Origin: Planctomycetia bacterium
GTDB lineage: Bacteria; Planctomycetota; Planctomycetia; Gemmatales; HRBIN36
Reading direction: 5' to 3'
DNA length: 64,000 bases
Assembly (NCBI GenBank): GCA_016795155.1
Contig: JAEUIE010000050.1
Location: 62,001 to 126,000 of the forward strand
Shown here: piece by piece, positions 1-8,848 of the stretch
Numbering within the stretch: position 1 is the first letter of the stretch
Layout: every line of letters begins with the position of its first letter
The notes under the pieces: model-generated
The model's input: the letters and a program-made list of their open reading frames with translations, nothing else
What the model was told of the DNA's origin: nothing
Databases searched by the model: none
Made by a program: the position numbers and the translations under genes

Positions 1-433
1 GATAGCGAAGTCCAGTGGTAATGGCAACAATGCCATGTGCGGGATCGCGACCAGTAGCGAATGCATTCATCGCAGTATCATCAATCAGATAAACCTGCGG
101 CATCGGTACATTGGCCGCAATCGCCATTTCTTCCACGACATGATACAGTTCAGGGTCTTCGCCGGGCTGTAATGGCCTGGCGCCACTGACACCCAGAACA
201 AGCGAACTGCCGTTAAAGTACGCCAATGAACAAATGAAAAAGGCGATCACAGCAGCCACCAGCCCTGCAATAACTCCGGACTGTACCTCAGCCCAGGTAG
301 CGTTCTGTGTGGACATCGAGATGAAAGCGATTGCCAGTATGACGGCAATCGCAGCTACAAACAGAACAAAGCAGACAACAAGCACAACGCTCGCTCTCTT
401 ATTGGCTGCAATATCATCTCGGAAAGTGTGCAT
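1..433 (-). CDS. HtpX-like M48 membrane zinc peptidase, N-terminal part (cut by window edge)
   Basis: Only the first 144 codons lie in the window; the reading frame runs off base 1, so the HExxH catalytic motif is not visible. The protein starts MHTFRDDIAANKR and has two strongly hydrophobic segments at about residues 15-38 and 50-72. A cytoplasmic stretch follows that contains PGEDPELYHVVEEMA and QVYLIDDTAMNAFATG, which is typical of HtpX-type M48 peptidases just before the catalytic helix. The family degrades misfolded membrane proteins. The gene follows lemA by 57 bases on the same strand. LemA next to an M48 peptidase is a recurrent bacterial pairing, which supports the call and suggests one transcript. 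Confidence 0.85.
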   Translation of the reverse strand, partial: MHTFRDDIAANKRASVVLVVCFVLFVAAIAVILAIAFISMSTQNATWAEVQSGVIAGLVAAVIAFFICSLAYFNGSSLVLGVSGARPLQPGEDPELYHVVEEMAIAANVPMPQVYLIDDTAMNAFATGRDPAHGIVAITTGLRY

Positions 434-490
434 AGGATTTGCGCGAGAGAAAACCCGGCATGGCGAATCTATGCCGGAACTTTGCCTTCC

Positions 491-1120
491 TTAGAACTGT
501 ACTTTCGGTGCCTGATTGACAGCGGCCGCCTCTTCCGGGGCGACTTCATAAAAGCCAACCGGGCCAAAGCCGGTGAAGCCAGCTACAAGATTGTTGGGGA
601 AACGCATCAGGGATGCGTTGTATTTTCCCACGGAGTCGTTGTAATGCTGGCGGGCAAAGCCGATTCGGTTTTCCGTGCTCTTCAGTTCTTCCTGCAACGC
701 GAGGAAGTTCGTGTTGGCTTTCAGATCGGGATAGGCTTCTGACAAGGCAAAAAGCTGTCGCAATGCTCCGCTCAACTGGTTTTCCGCAGCAATCTGGTTG
801 TTGATGCCCTGTGCGCCTACTGCAGCGTTTCTCGCCTGGATAACTTTCTCCAGCGTGCCTGATTCGTGCTTGGCATAGCCTTTGACAGTTTCCACCAGGT
901 TGGGAATCAGATCGTGACGGCGTTTGAGTTGTACATCAATCTGAGCCCAGGCATTCTGGGTTTCCACGCGACCGTTCACGAGACCATTATATATCGAGAT
1001 GGCGATCAGCAGCAGGACGACACCGATTCCCACGAGAATCCAGGTCCAAGGCAATTCCTGAGCCTTAGCAGCATCAGCCTGCGCCAGTAGCCATTGAGAA
1101 GTTGACAATAATGCATACAT
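491..1120 (-). CDS. lemA: LemA family membrane protein
   Basis: 209 residues, close to the usual family size. One transmembrane helix lies near residues 27-46 (ILVGIGVVLLLIAISIYNGL). A long helical LemA domain follows, with the hallmark stretches NAWAQIDVQLKRRHDLIPNL, VKGYA and ENRIGFARQHYND, and the YN..L.FP motif. The molecular role of LemA is not well established; it is a small membrane-anchored helical protein often found beside HtpX-like peptidases, as here. The start is supported by a GGAG ribosome site about 8 bases upstream and a good sigma70-type promoter at 1156-1184. Likely co-transcribed with the downstream peptidase. Confidence 0.93.
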   Translation of the reverse strand: MYALLSTSQWLLAQADAAKAQELPWTWILVGIGVVLLLIAISIYNGLVNGRVETQNAWAQIDVQLKRRHDLIPNLVETVKGYAKHESGTLEKVIQARNAAVGAQGINNQIAAENQLSGALRQLFALSEAYPDLKANTNFLALQEELKSTENRIGFARQHYNDSVGKYNASLMRFPNNLVAGFTGFGPVGFYEVAPEEAAAVNQAPKVQF

Positions 1121-1155
1121 CTTGCATCTCCATGTTAATCCAGTTGATTCTTGGC

Positions 1156-1184
1156 ATTATGCATGCCACGTAAGGTGCTGTCTA
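1156..1184 (-). promoter_or_regulatory. Sigma70-type promoter of lemA
   Basis: On the minus strand TAGACA (complement of 1179-1184) and CATAAT (complement of 1156-1161) are separated by exactly 17 bases. Each box differs from the consensus by one base. The expected start point near 1149 gives a leader of about 30 bases before the lemA ATG at 1120. This is the best-matching promoter I found in the window. Confidence 0.65.
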
Positions 1185-1259
1185 GCAGTGAAATTCCTAT
1201 TACTGAAAGAATAATACTTCCGAACATGTTATTCGCAGCCACCGTTTGGGGATTTCAGT

Positions 1260-2420
1260 TTGAGCGTTCATTCACCCACAACGATCCATGAGACACAGGA
1301 AATCATCGCCCAATCCTTTCGGGACAAAAGCCCTGTTTATCCTCAGGGCGGAATGACGCAGCAGCACTGGCTCGCACCAGCTACTGAACCAGGCGTGCTA
1401 CTGGATATGAGATCCATTAACCAGGTTGTTGATTATCCGTTTCGAGACATGACCATCACCGTGCAGGCAGGCATGACAGTTCATCAGATGAAACAACTTC
1501 TGAAAGAACAGAAGCAATGTCTGCCTATCGACGTGCCTGATGAAGCTACTGCAACAGTCGGAGGCAGCATTGCCGCTAACTTAGCAGGGCCACGTGCCGC
1601 AGGCTGGGGTTCCTGGCGCGATTACCTTATCGGCTTAAGCTGGCTCAATGACCAGGGCAAAGCAATTAAGGCGGGTGGGCGCGTCGTCAAAAATGTAGCA
1701 GGGTATGATTTCTGCAAACTGTTTGTCGGCTCGCTGGGAACGCTGGGTGTCATCACTGAAGTAACCCTGAAAGTAAAGCCTCAGCCTGAAAAGTTGTCAC
1801 TATTGCTGATAGAAACAAATAGCTCCGGCTGTCATGTGTTAATGCAGGCACTGAAATTGCGGCAGGTCTACCCGGTTCTGGCAGTCTGGAATTCCACTAG
1901 CAAACAACTAACACTTGGTTTTGAAGACAATCAGAGCGCTGTCAACTGGCAGGTGCAACAGACTTTACAGGCTGCCGAAACGGCCAGGTTATCCGTGCAG
2001 ATTGTGGAACAGGAAAAAGCTGAGCAGCATATATCTCAGATCATCAACAGGAACAAACCTCGCGATGCAGTACATTTTGCAGCGAAGGTGCCTCGCGGTC
2101 AGGCCTTACCGCTCGCTGAGCAACTGGTAAGCTGCGATTCAGCATGTTCTGTACAACCGCTGACTGGATTGATTAATGGAGAATTGCCTGCAGAAGCTAC
2201 AGAAGAACAAGCGGTGGAACGTATCAATGCATTACGTCAGCAGCTTCACAAGTTGGGAGGCATACTTTTCATGTCAAGCTGCCCAGCTCAATGGCGTGTT
2301 CGTTTGTTGCCCTTTGGTACACCACGACCTGAATGGAAACTAATGCGGAAAATCAAGCAGACACTCGATCCTCACGATCTGTTTCAGCGAAACCGTCACG
2401 AAATATTTCTGGGTGAATAA
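1260..2420 (+). CDS. glcE: Glycolate oxidase FAD-binding subunit GlcE
   Basis: 386 residues, the usual length for GlcE. The N-terminal half is a PCMH-type FAD-binding domain. Visible features are VYPQGGMTQQHW, then TVQAGMTVHQMKQLL, PIDVPDEATATVGGSIAANL and GRVVKNVAGYDFCKLFVGSLGTLG. The C-terminal half corresponds to the FAD-linked oxidase region. GlcE works with GlcD and the Fe-S subunit GlcF to oxidise glycolate to glyoxylate at the membrane. The start used is TTG at 1260. No in-frame ATG exists upstream, and the first internal ATG (codon 33) would cut into the domain. glcF follows 11 bases later. No glcD is adjacent. Confidence 0.9.
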   Translation: MSVHSPTTIHETQEIIAQSFRDKSPVYPQGGMTQQHWLAPATEPGVLLDMRSINQVVDYPFRDMTITVQAGMTVHQMKQLLKEQKQCLPIDVPDEATATVGGSIAANLAGPRAAGWGSWRDYLIGLSWLNDQGKAIKAGGRVVKNVAGYDFCKLFVGSLGTLGVITEVTLKVKPQPEKLSLLLIETNSSGCHVLMQALKLRQVYPVLAVWNSTSKQLTLGFEDNQSAVNWQVQQTLQAAETARLSVQIVEQEKAEQHISQIINRNKPRDAVHFAAKVPRGQALPLAEQLVSCDSACSVQPLTGLINGELPAEATEEQAVERINALRQQLHKLGGILFMSSCPAQWRVRLLPFGTPRPEWKLMRKIKQTLDPHDLFQRNRHEIFLGE

Positions 2421-2431
2421 GGAATCAAGCT

Positions 2432-3739
2432 TTGTCATCAGCATCAACCCAGAATCAATCGACACCACCAACGGGAATCGGGCAGGGTATCAATTACGAA
2501 CTATTCCTCGATTGCGTTCATTGTGGTTTGTGCACTGCCTCCTGTCCTACCTATGTGGAACTCGGCACCGAGATGGATTCGCCTCGAGGCCGTATTTATC
2601 TGATGCGAGGCGTGGTCGATGGCCGGATTCCACTCGATCAGGATGTCAAGGATCATCTTGATCTCTGCCTCAATTGTAGAGCCTGTGAAACAGCATGTCC
2701 GAGTGGTGTGCAGTATGGCAAATTGATCGAGCCCTTCCGCAACGATCTGGTGGACCGCAAACAAAATGTTGAGCGGCTGCCTTGGTGGCAGCGATGGGTG
2801 TTGTTCCACATCTTCCCTTACGCGTCGCGAGTCCGCTGGGCCATAGCCCCGGCCCGCTGGCTGCAGTGGTTGAAGCTCGACCGAGCCATCATCAAGATTT
2901 TGCCAACACGACTAAGGCAGATGCAGGAGATGTTGCCTAGGTTGCGCTCACTCCCAGCCTTGCCAGAGTTTTTGCCTGCGCAAGGTAAAAAACGGGCCAG
3001 TGTGGCACTACTCACAGGATGTGTCAATGATGCCATGTTTCGACAGGTGAACTGGGCCACCGCCAAGGTGCTTCAGTTCAACGGCTGCGATGTCTGGATT
3101 CCACGTGCCCAAAGCTGTTGCGGAGCGCTGCATCTGCATGCTGGGCATGAGAAGCCGGCCCAGCAACTCGCCACATCTTTGGTTCATCAGATGCTCGCAA
3201 GAAGTGATGTTGATTATCTCATCACCAATGTCGCCGGTTGTGGTTCAACGATGAAGGAATATGCTCATCTTCTGGAACATACCGATTCGGCAACACAGGG
3301 AGTACTGTTTCAGAAGAAGGTACGCGACATCCATGAATTCCTGATGGAACTCGGGCCGGTCAAGCCTGAACATCCGCTCAACCTGCGGGCAACCTATCAC
3401 GATGCCTGTCATTTGTGCCACGCACAGAAAATCAGGCAGGCGCCCCGCGACTTGCTCGCCTTGATTCCTGGTTTGAAGGTTCAACCTTTAGCTGAGTCCG
3501 AAATCTGCTGCGGGGCAGCTGGCAGCTACAACATGACACAGCCAGAGATGGCTGAAAGGCTTGGCAAACGCAAAGTCAGTCACATCATCGAAACCAACCC
3601 TCAAATGGTTTTCACTGCCAACGCTGGGTGTATTCTGCAGATCGCCAGATATTTGAAACAAACACTTCCCAATGTCCCCGTGCTTCACCCAATCGAAGCA
3701 CTCTGGGCCAGTTATTCTGGCGAGCCGCTACTTCGCTAA
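2432..3739 (+). CDS. glcF: Glycolate oxidase iron-sulfur subunit GlcF
   Basis: 435 residues. Two [4Fe-4S] ferredoxin clusters are visible: Cys28, 31, 34 and 38 (CVHCGLCTASC) and Cys79, 82, 85 and 89 (CLNCRACETAC). Two cysteine-rich CCG domains follow, with SCCGALHLHAG and ICCGAAGSYN. The protein passes electrons from the flavin subunits to the quinone pool. The start is TTG at 2432 with an AAGGAA ribosome site that overlaps the glcE stop codon, so glcE and glcF are probably translationally coupled and both use the rare TTG start. The stop overlaps the end of the convergent M48 gene by four bases. Confidence 0.93.
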   Translation: MSSASTQNQSTPPTGIGQGINYELFLDCVHCGLCTASCPTYVELGTEMDSPRGRIYLMRGVVDGRIPLDQDVKDHLDLCLNCRACETACPSGVQYGKLIEPFRNDLVDRKQNVERLPWWQRWVLFHIFPYASRVRWAIAPARWLQWLKLDRAIIKILPTRLRQMQEMLPRLRSLPALPEFLPAQGKKRASVALLTGCVNDAMFRQVNWATAKVLQFNGCDVWIPRAQSCCGALHLHAGHEKPAQQLATSLVHQMLARSDVDYLITNVAGCGSTMKEYAHLLEHTDSATQGVLFQKKVRDIHEFLMELGPVKPEHPLNLRATYHDACHLCHAQKIRQAPRDLLALIPGLKVQPLAESEICCGAAGSYNMTQPEMAERLGKRKVSHIIETNPQMVFTANAGCILQIARYLKQTLPNVPVLHPIEALWASYSGEPLLR

Positions 3740-5109
3740 CCCTTCCACGGGGCATACCACGCATACGCAATCCAGACAGTAAGCGAAACCAGAGCAGCGA
3801 CCAGGCCTGTTTTCAGCCACAACATATGTCGTGAGAAATTGGCTTGTTCCACGGGCGATTCAATCATCAGCTTCATGTTCTCGGTACGCTCGGTGACGCT
3901 ACCATGCAGCCAGCCAACATGGTCGGGCGATTCGCCATTAAGCAACGCCACCCTGTGCAGAGCATTTGCATATACCGATAAGCCAAAATCATGAGACTGA
4001 TCATGCCAGGCCAGGCAAGCCATCAGGTCGGCTTCCCGTTCGAGTTTGCGCGATAGATCACACAGAGTGAACCGAACATAGAGTAGGACTACGCCAAGCA
4101 ATGCTGATTGAAACAGTACCTGATCCCAGATCGAAGATGTGGTGATCTGCGTGGAGACCAACCAACTGGCCAGCGTCCAGATCAACAGGCTTAACAGGAG
4201 ATAAACCAGCAGTATCCAAAGATGCCGATAGCGGATGTGCGCTAACTCATGGGTAAACACAGCACATAGTTCATCATCGCTGAGTTGATCCAGCAGCAAA
4301 TCACTGAATATGACAAACCGTGGTCGTGGCAAATAACCAGCCAGAAGAGCCATAGCTTGTTGCCCTTGCGTGTTCCAGACGAGGATGTTGGTCAATCGAA
4401 TGTTGAGTTTTGAGCAGATTTTCTCCAACATGTCTCGCCGAGGCCCTGCACACATCGGCTCCGTATCCCAGGCCTTCGTCCAGATCCAGGGCAGGAACCA
4501 TGCGATCGCAATCAGACTGAGCAAGCCGAACAGGACCAGCGTCGCCCAGTTCCATCCTGCATCATAGCCTTGCAGTGCCCCCTGGATGGCTGCAAACACA
4601 AACAATGGCTCCAGCAGCATGGCCAGGTGGTAGCGCGCCTTCGCCTTGATGAACTCACCTGCACTCTGCATGGGCAGCCATTGCGACCATTCACTCGTTT
4701 GATGCAGCGCCCGTTCTACGCGGTAAAAACTCGACCACGATACCAGAAGGCCTAGCACAAATGGAAGCAGGATGACCAGTTCATCCAGAAACAGCGTGTG
4801 CGATAGATGCCAGGTGTTTCTGACTACCGAGGGCCAGCCAAACAGGAACAGCGTGGTGAAGTACATGCCCACCGCAAAGACGATATGCAATCGCCTGAGT
4901 ATGCGCAGCAGTCTCGCCCATTCTTCCCGTTTGTCTGGTCGCGTGAGGATACGGTGCACCAGATAACTTGAGGGAATCTCTGCCGTCAGCCCCATTAGCA
5001 GCCAGACCAGGCTGGATTGAATTACAGCCCGTGTCGGGTCAACTGGCTTGCCCGTCCCCAGCGGTGCAAAGAAAACCACCGCCAGGACAAAGAAAAAGAC
5101 TAATCGCAT
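3736..5109 (-). CDS. Integral-membrane M48 family zinc peptidase
   Basis: 457 residues. Several membrane helices precede the catalytic part (residues 1-17, about 75-95, 107-128, 165-205). The zinc-binding motif HELAH is at 287-291, within VFTHELAHIRYRH. The third ligand is probably the Glu of LEREADLMACLAW further on. Two further hydrophobic segments follow HELAH, and one lies near the C terminus. This layout resembles CAAX prenyl protease/Ste24-like M48 peptidases rather than HtpX, but the substrate cannot be told. It follows the CocE-like gene by 54 bases and may be the last gene of the leftward purD block. Confidence 0.82.
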   Translation of the reverse strand: MRLVFFFVLAVVFFAPLGTGKPVDPTRAVIQSSLVWLLMGLTAEIPSSYLVHRILTRPDKREEWARLLRILRRLHIVFAVGMYFTTLFLFGWPSVVRNTWHLSHTLFLDELVILLPFVLGLLVSWSSFYRVERALHQTSEWSQWLPMQSAGEFIKAKARYHLAMLLEPLFVFAAIQGALQGYDAGWNWATLVLFGLLSLIAIAWFLPWIWTKAWDTEPMCAGPRRDMLEKICSKLNIRLTNILVWNTQGQQAMALLAGYLPRPRFVIFSDLLLDQLSDDELCAVFTHELAHIRYRHLWILLVYLLLSLLIWTLASWLVSTQITTSSIWDQVLFQSALLGVVLLYVRFTLCDLSRKLEREADLMACLAWHDQSHDFGLSVYANALHRVALLNGESPDHVGWLHGSVTERTENMKLMIESPVEQANFSRHMLWLKTGLVAALVSLTVWIAYAWYAPWKG

Positions 5110-5163
5110 AACCTAACATAGCACCTGTTTCATGGTGAATAAGCGAACTCATTGCCAAAGCCG

Positions 5164-6990
5164 CTATTTTGGCAATTGCTGAACGATAAGGTGGCTCGGT
5201 TGTGACGCTGATCGATGAATGGTATGTGTTGCCGATTGAAAATCTTTTTCTGTTGCTTCAAAAATGTTGGGGATGAATTTTTGGGGATTCCTATCAATCA
5301 GAGGAAACCAGGTGCTTTGTATCTGCACCATAATGCGATGCCCCTTGCGGAAGCAGTGATTCATCGAATGCAGGTTTATTTGATATTCATTTACTTTACC
5401 AGGCTCAATTGCCCGGGGGTTTTCAAAACTTTCACGGAATCGCCCACGGAAGACATCGTTGGCCACCATGAGCTGATATCCTGCCATTTTGCTTTCGGAA
5501 TAGTTGTCTGGATAGACATCGATGAGTTTCACGATCCAGTCGCAGTCACTGCCTGTGGTAGAAGCGAACAGCTTGGCAAACACATTGCCTGCCAGGACGG
5601 TATCCTCGTGCAATGGCTCTGTTTCGTAACTCAATACATCAGGTCGATTGTGGACAAAACGCTGATCCTGCACGAGCCACACGCTCCAGGTAGACCCAAT
5701 GCTGTAAGTTGGGCGGATAGGCCGTTCACGGTACGGCACCGGCTTGCGAGGATCCGATACATATGAATCGGAAGCTTCAGCAGTCTGCGGGGCATCAAAG
5801 CTCAGCTTGCCATCTTCATGAAAATAAAGTTGTCTGGTCCTGGCTTCTTTCGGTGGCCATTGGCTCGAATTGACCCAACGGTTACTGCCCGTCTGGAAAG
5901 TCATCACTTCCTCAAACGGCATGTCTCCCTTGTCCTTCAGATATTTATCAAAGAAAGTCTTCTGAACCGTTTCGCGGTAGTATTGTGCCGTCGGTGAGTT
6001 GAATTTGATCTTGTCCAGCGAACTGCCATCACCACCCGCCCAGCCGCCGTGATTCCAGGGACCGACGACCATGAAGTTCTTCTTTTCCGTGTCTTTCTTC
6101 TCAAACTGGGAGTACGTCGTCAGTGGACCATAAAAATCTTCCTGATCCCACCAGCCTGCCACGGTGAGCGTTGGCACTTTCACTTCGTTCATGTACTTCG
6201 ATGCAGCCTGCTTCTGCCAGAAAGCATCATAGTTGGGATGCTTGACGAAGTTGTTCCAGGTAGGCATCTTGCCTTTAAGGTACTTTTCGTTGACGTTGCT
6301 GAGTGGCCCGAGTTTCAAATACCATTCGTACGTATCCACTTTGTCAAACTTGAACTGGTTGGAGCGCTTGTCGGTCTCTATCATGGTGACATATTCCAGC
6401 CCATAGCTTAATCGGAATGCCCCATTGTGATGGAAATCATCTCCCAGGTACATGTCCGCTACCGGAGCCTGCGGTGAACCAGCTTTGAGTGCCGGGTGAG
6501 GATCAATCAAAGCCATGGTCGTCAGCCAGCCATCGTACGAGATGCCCAGCATGCCCACCCGGCCATTATTCTGAGGCACATTCTTGATCAGCCATTCAAT
6601 CGTATCGTAGGTATCGCTGCTTTCATCAATCGCCTGCGGATTGCTCTTGTCTCTGGGTGCGCGAATCATGTCAAACTCGCCATCCGATTGATAGCGGCCT
6701 CGGATATCCTGAAACACAAAGAGGTATCCGTCTTCTGCAAGGTTCTTCAGGTAGGAATTCAGTGGGTTGGGACGGTCAGCATTGTAAGGCGTGCGGATCA
6801 TGATAATGGGCAGACTTTCCGTCTGTTTCTTCGGCGTATGAATGACGGTGTACAACTTCACGCCATCCCGCATGGCAATTTTTTCACTGCGGCGATCGTA
6901 GGATATCTTGTCAGACTTTTCCTGGCCAGACAGTTGAAGTGCTGGTTGGAACAGGATCAACAGACAGATAGTTCCCTGAAGCCTTATCAT
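5164..6990 (-). CDS. Secreted CocE/NonD family hydrolase (X-Pro dipeptidyl-peptidase S15 type)
   Basis: 608 residues with an N-terminal signal peptide (about 1-22). The alpha/beta hydrolase core has the nucleophile motif GISYDGW, with Ser151 as the likely catalytic serine. It is preceded by FVFQDIRGRYQSDGEF, which is characteristic of CocE/S15 enzymes. WWDQEDFYGP and VVGPWNHGGW near residues 270-310 match the acidic and histidine parts of the triad. The C-terminal third is the galactose-binding-like (PepX_C) domain, with HRIMVQIQSTWFPLIDRNPQ. The family cleaves esters, amides or X-Pro peptides; the substrate here is unknown. It lies 24 bases downstream of the sufT-like gene. Confidence 0.9.
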   Translation of the reverse strand: MIRLQGTICLLILFQPALQLSGQEKSDKISYDRRSEKIAMRDGVKLYTVIHTPKKQTESLPIIMIRTPYNADRPNPLNSYLKNLAEDGYLFVFQDIRGRYQSDGEFDMIRAPRDKSNPQAIDESSDTYDTIEWLIKNVPQNNGRVGMLGISYDGWLTTMALIDPHPALKAGSPQAPVADMYLGDDFHHNGAFRLSYGLEYVTMIETDKRSNQFKFDKVDTYEWYLKLGPLSNVNEKYLKGKMPTWNNFVKHPNYDAFWQKQAASKYMNEVKVPTLTVAGWWDQEDFYGPLTTYSQFEKKDTEKKNFMVVGPWNHGGWAGGDGSSLDKIKFNSPTAQYYRETVQKTFFDKYLKDKGDMPFEEVMTFQTGSNRWVNSSQWPPKEARTRQLYFHEDGKLSFDAPQTAEASDSYVSDPRKPVPYRERPIRPTYSIGSTWSVWLVQDQRFVHNRPDVLSYETEPLHEDTVLAGNVFAKLFASTTGSDCDWIVKLIDVYPDNYSESKMAGYQLMVANDVFRGRFRESFENPRAIEPGKVNEYQINLHSMNHCFRKGHRIMVQIQSTWFPLIDRNPQKFIPNIFEATEKDFQSATHTIHRSASQPSHLIVQQLPK

Positions 6991-7014
6991 GTTCGTCTCA
7001 CTAGGAAAGGTATT

Positions 7015-7398
7015 TTAAAAGAAGCCAAGTTCCAGCCGTGCTGCTTCCGACATGCGTTCCTGCGACCACGGTGGCTCCCATACCAGTTCCACCCTGGCGG
7101 AGTGCACTCCAGGCAGGCTGGCAATTTTCTCTTCAACCTGTCGAGGCAGCGAACCAGCTACCGGACATGCCGGAGAAGTTAAAGTCATTTTCACCGCGAC
7201 ATCATTCGCGGCGTTGACTGCAATTTCGTAAATCAGTCCCAGTTCATAAATATTGACAGGAATTTCGGGGTCGAAAATCGTCTTGATGACGTTGGCAACA
7301 CGATCCTGCATCGGCAGCTCAGGATCATCCTGAAACTCAGGTTCCTTTCCAGTGCCAATTCCCAGCTTACTCATTCCGAGCGGAGTTCTCGACGACAT
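7015..7398 (-). CDS. MIP18/DUF59 family iron-sulfur assembly factor (SufT-like)
   Basis: 127 residues from ATG 7398. A GTG six bases upstream is also in frame, but it would leave no room for the GGAG site, which lies 5 bases before the ATG. The DUF59 signature is clear: TIFDPEIPVNIYELGLIYEI, then MTLTSPACPVAGSLP. The cysteine in SPACP is the conserved functional residue. Members help mature Fe-S proteins, and SufT is the bacterial example. The purD stop overlaps the alternative GTG start, so translation is probably coupled. Low-complexity residues at the N terminus precede the domain. Confidence 0.88.
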   Translation of the reverse strand: MSSRTPLGMSKLGIGTGKEPEFQDDPELPMQDRVANVIKTIFDPEIPVNIYELGLIYEIAVNAANDVAVKMTLTSPACPVAGSLPRQVEEKIASLPGVHSARVELVWEPPWSQERMSEAARLELGFF

Positions 7399-7400
7399 GC

Positions 7401-8750
7401 TCACTCCTTCGAAACTGCATCTGCTTCGGTCTCAGTGACTTCTTTCGATTTCTTCTTTTTCTTCGGTTTCGTAACGGTGAGCGCTTTCAAAGCAATGTCC
7501 GTGCGGAAGAACATGCCTTGATATTCAAGTTTGGGAATAACACTGTAAGCCTTCTCCCGTGCTTCTGCCAGCGTATTCCCCAACGCAGTAACGTTCAAAA
7601 TGCGTCCACCATCAGTCAGCACACGGTTGTCAACCATCCTGGTGCCGGCATGGAATACCTTGGTATCTTCAACACGGGAAGCACTTTCAAAACCCGTGAT
7701 GAGCTTGCCCTTGCTGCTTGATGTGGGATAACCCTGTGCAGCCAAGACTACAGTTACTGCCGGCCGGGGATCCCAGACGACTTTGTCGCTGTCCAGTGTA
7801 TCCAGAGTACCATCGACCACCGCTTCCAGCAGATCAAGCAGATCAGATTGCAGCCGCATCAGAATGACTTGCGTTTCCGGATCGCCAAATCTCACATTAT
7901 ATTCCAGCACTCGAGGCCCCTGGCTGCTCATCATCACACCGGTGAAGAGCACGCCACGGAATGATCGCCTCCCTCGTCGCATCGCGTGTACCGTTGGCAC
8001 AATGATCGACTTCTCAATATCAGCCAGTTGCTCTGGAGTTACCGTGGTTGCCGGGCTGTAAGCACCCATGCCACCTGTGTTCGGCCCCTGATCGTTGTCA
8101 AAAGCCGCTTTATGGTCCTGCGTTAAAGGCAGCGTCAAAATGCCCCGGCCGGAAACCAGGGCCAGCACGCTGACTTCGTACCCATCCAGCCTCTTTTCCA
8201 CTACCACCCGCCGGCCTGCTTTGCCAAACGCTTCTTTGACCATGATGAGATCAAGTGCCGCAAGTGCTTCAGCAGTATTGGAGCATACAATGGCTCCTTT
8301 GCCCGCACAGAGACCGTCAGCCTTTACCACGACGGGATAGTCCCGGCTTTCAATGTATCGCTTGGCAGGTTCGGGATGATCGAAACAGCGAAACTCTGCC
8401 GTGGGAATGTCGGCATGTCGCATCAGTTCCTTTGCAAAAACCTTGCTGGCTTCCAGTTCTGCAGCCAGCTTTGATGGTCCAAAGACACGGATGCCTGCCT
8501 TCTGCAGTGTATCAGTCAAACCCGTTGCCAGCGGCGCTTCCGGGCCGATGACTACCAGTCCGATCTCCTCTTTCTTGCAGAATCGAATGATCTTGTCAGT
8601 TTCTTCCGGCTCGATGGCGACATTGCTGGCATCAAGAGCCGTTCCGGCGTTCCCCGGTGCGCAGAACACCTGTTTCACACGTGGAGATTGAGTAAGTTTC
8701 CAGACCAGGGCGTGTTCACGCCCACCTTTGCCGATGACAAGAACCTTCAC
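7401..8750 (-). CDS. purD: Phosphoribosylamine-glycine ligase
   Basis: 449 residues. GARS catalyses the second step of purine synthesis, joining glycine to phosphoribosylamine with ATP. The N terminus MKVLVIGKGGREHALVWKL is the family signature. The ATP-grasp domain follows, with VVVKADGLCAGKGAIV, EVSVLALVSG, GPNTGGMGAYSPA and LEYNVRFGDPETQ. The gene starts with GTG, preceded by GAGGA at a good distance. The last roughly 20 residues form a lysine-rich tail (KPKKKKKSKE) that is not part of the enzyme core. The stop overlaps the start region of the downstream sufT-like gene. Confidence 0.97.
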   Translation of the reverse strand: MKVLVIGKGGREHALVWKLTQSPRVKQVFCAPGNAGTALDASNVAIEPEETDKIIRFCKKEEIGLVVIGPEAPLATGLTDTLQKAGIRVFGPSKLAAELEASKVFAKELMRHADIPTAEFRCFDHPEPAKRYIESRDYPVVVKADGLCAGKGAIVCSNTAEALAALDLIMVKEAFGKAGRRVVVEKRLDGYEVSVLALVSGRGILTLPLTQDHKAAFDNDQGPNTGGMGAYSPATTVTPEQLADIEKSIIVPTVHAMRRGRRSFRGVLFTGVMMSSQGPRVLEYNVRFGDPETQVILMRLQSDLLDLLEAVVDGTLDTLDSDKVVWDPRPAVTVVLAAQGYPTSSSKGKLITGFESASRVEDTKVFHAGTRMVDNRVLTDGGRILNVTALGNTLAEAREKAYSVIPKLEYQGMFFRTDIALKALTVTKPKKKKKSKEVTETEADAVSKE

Positions 8751-8848
8751 GTCGCTTCCTCAACGCATGATTGCATCTGCTTTCATGCTATCAAGGTAGC
8801 GAGGAGTTGCCACTGAATTGAATGATTCACTTTACTTCCGCGCAAGCA

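Noticed and set aside
5152-5175. TTGCCAAA/TTTGGCAA hairpin between the CocE-like and M48 genes
   Set aside because: It overlaps the stop codon but lacks a T-run on either side, and the genes may be one transcript; too weak for a terminator call.
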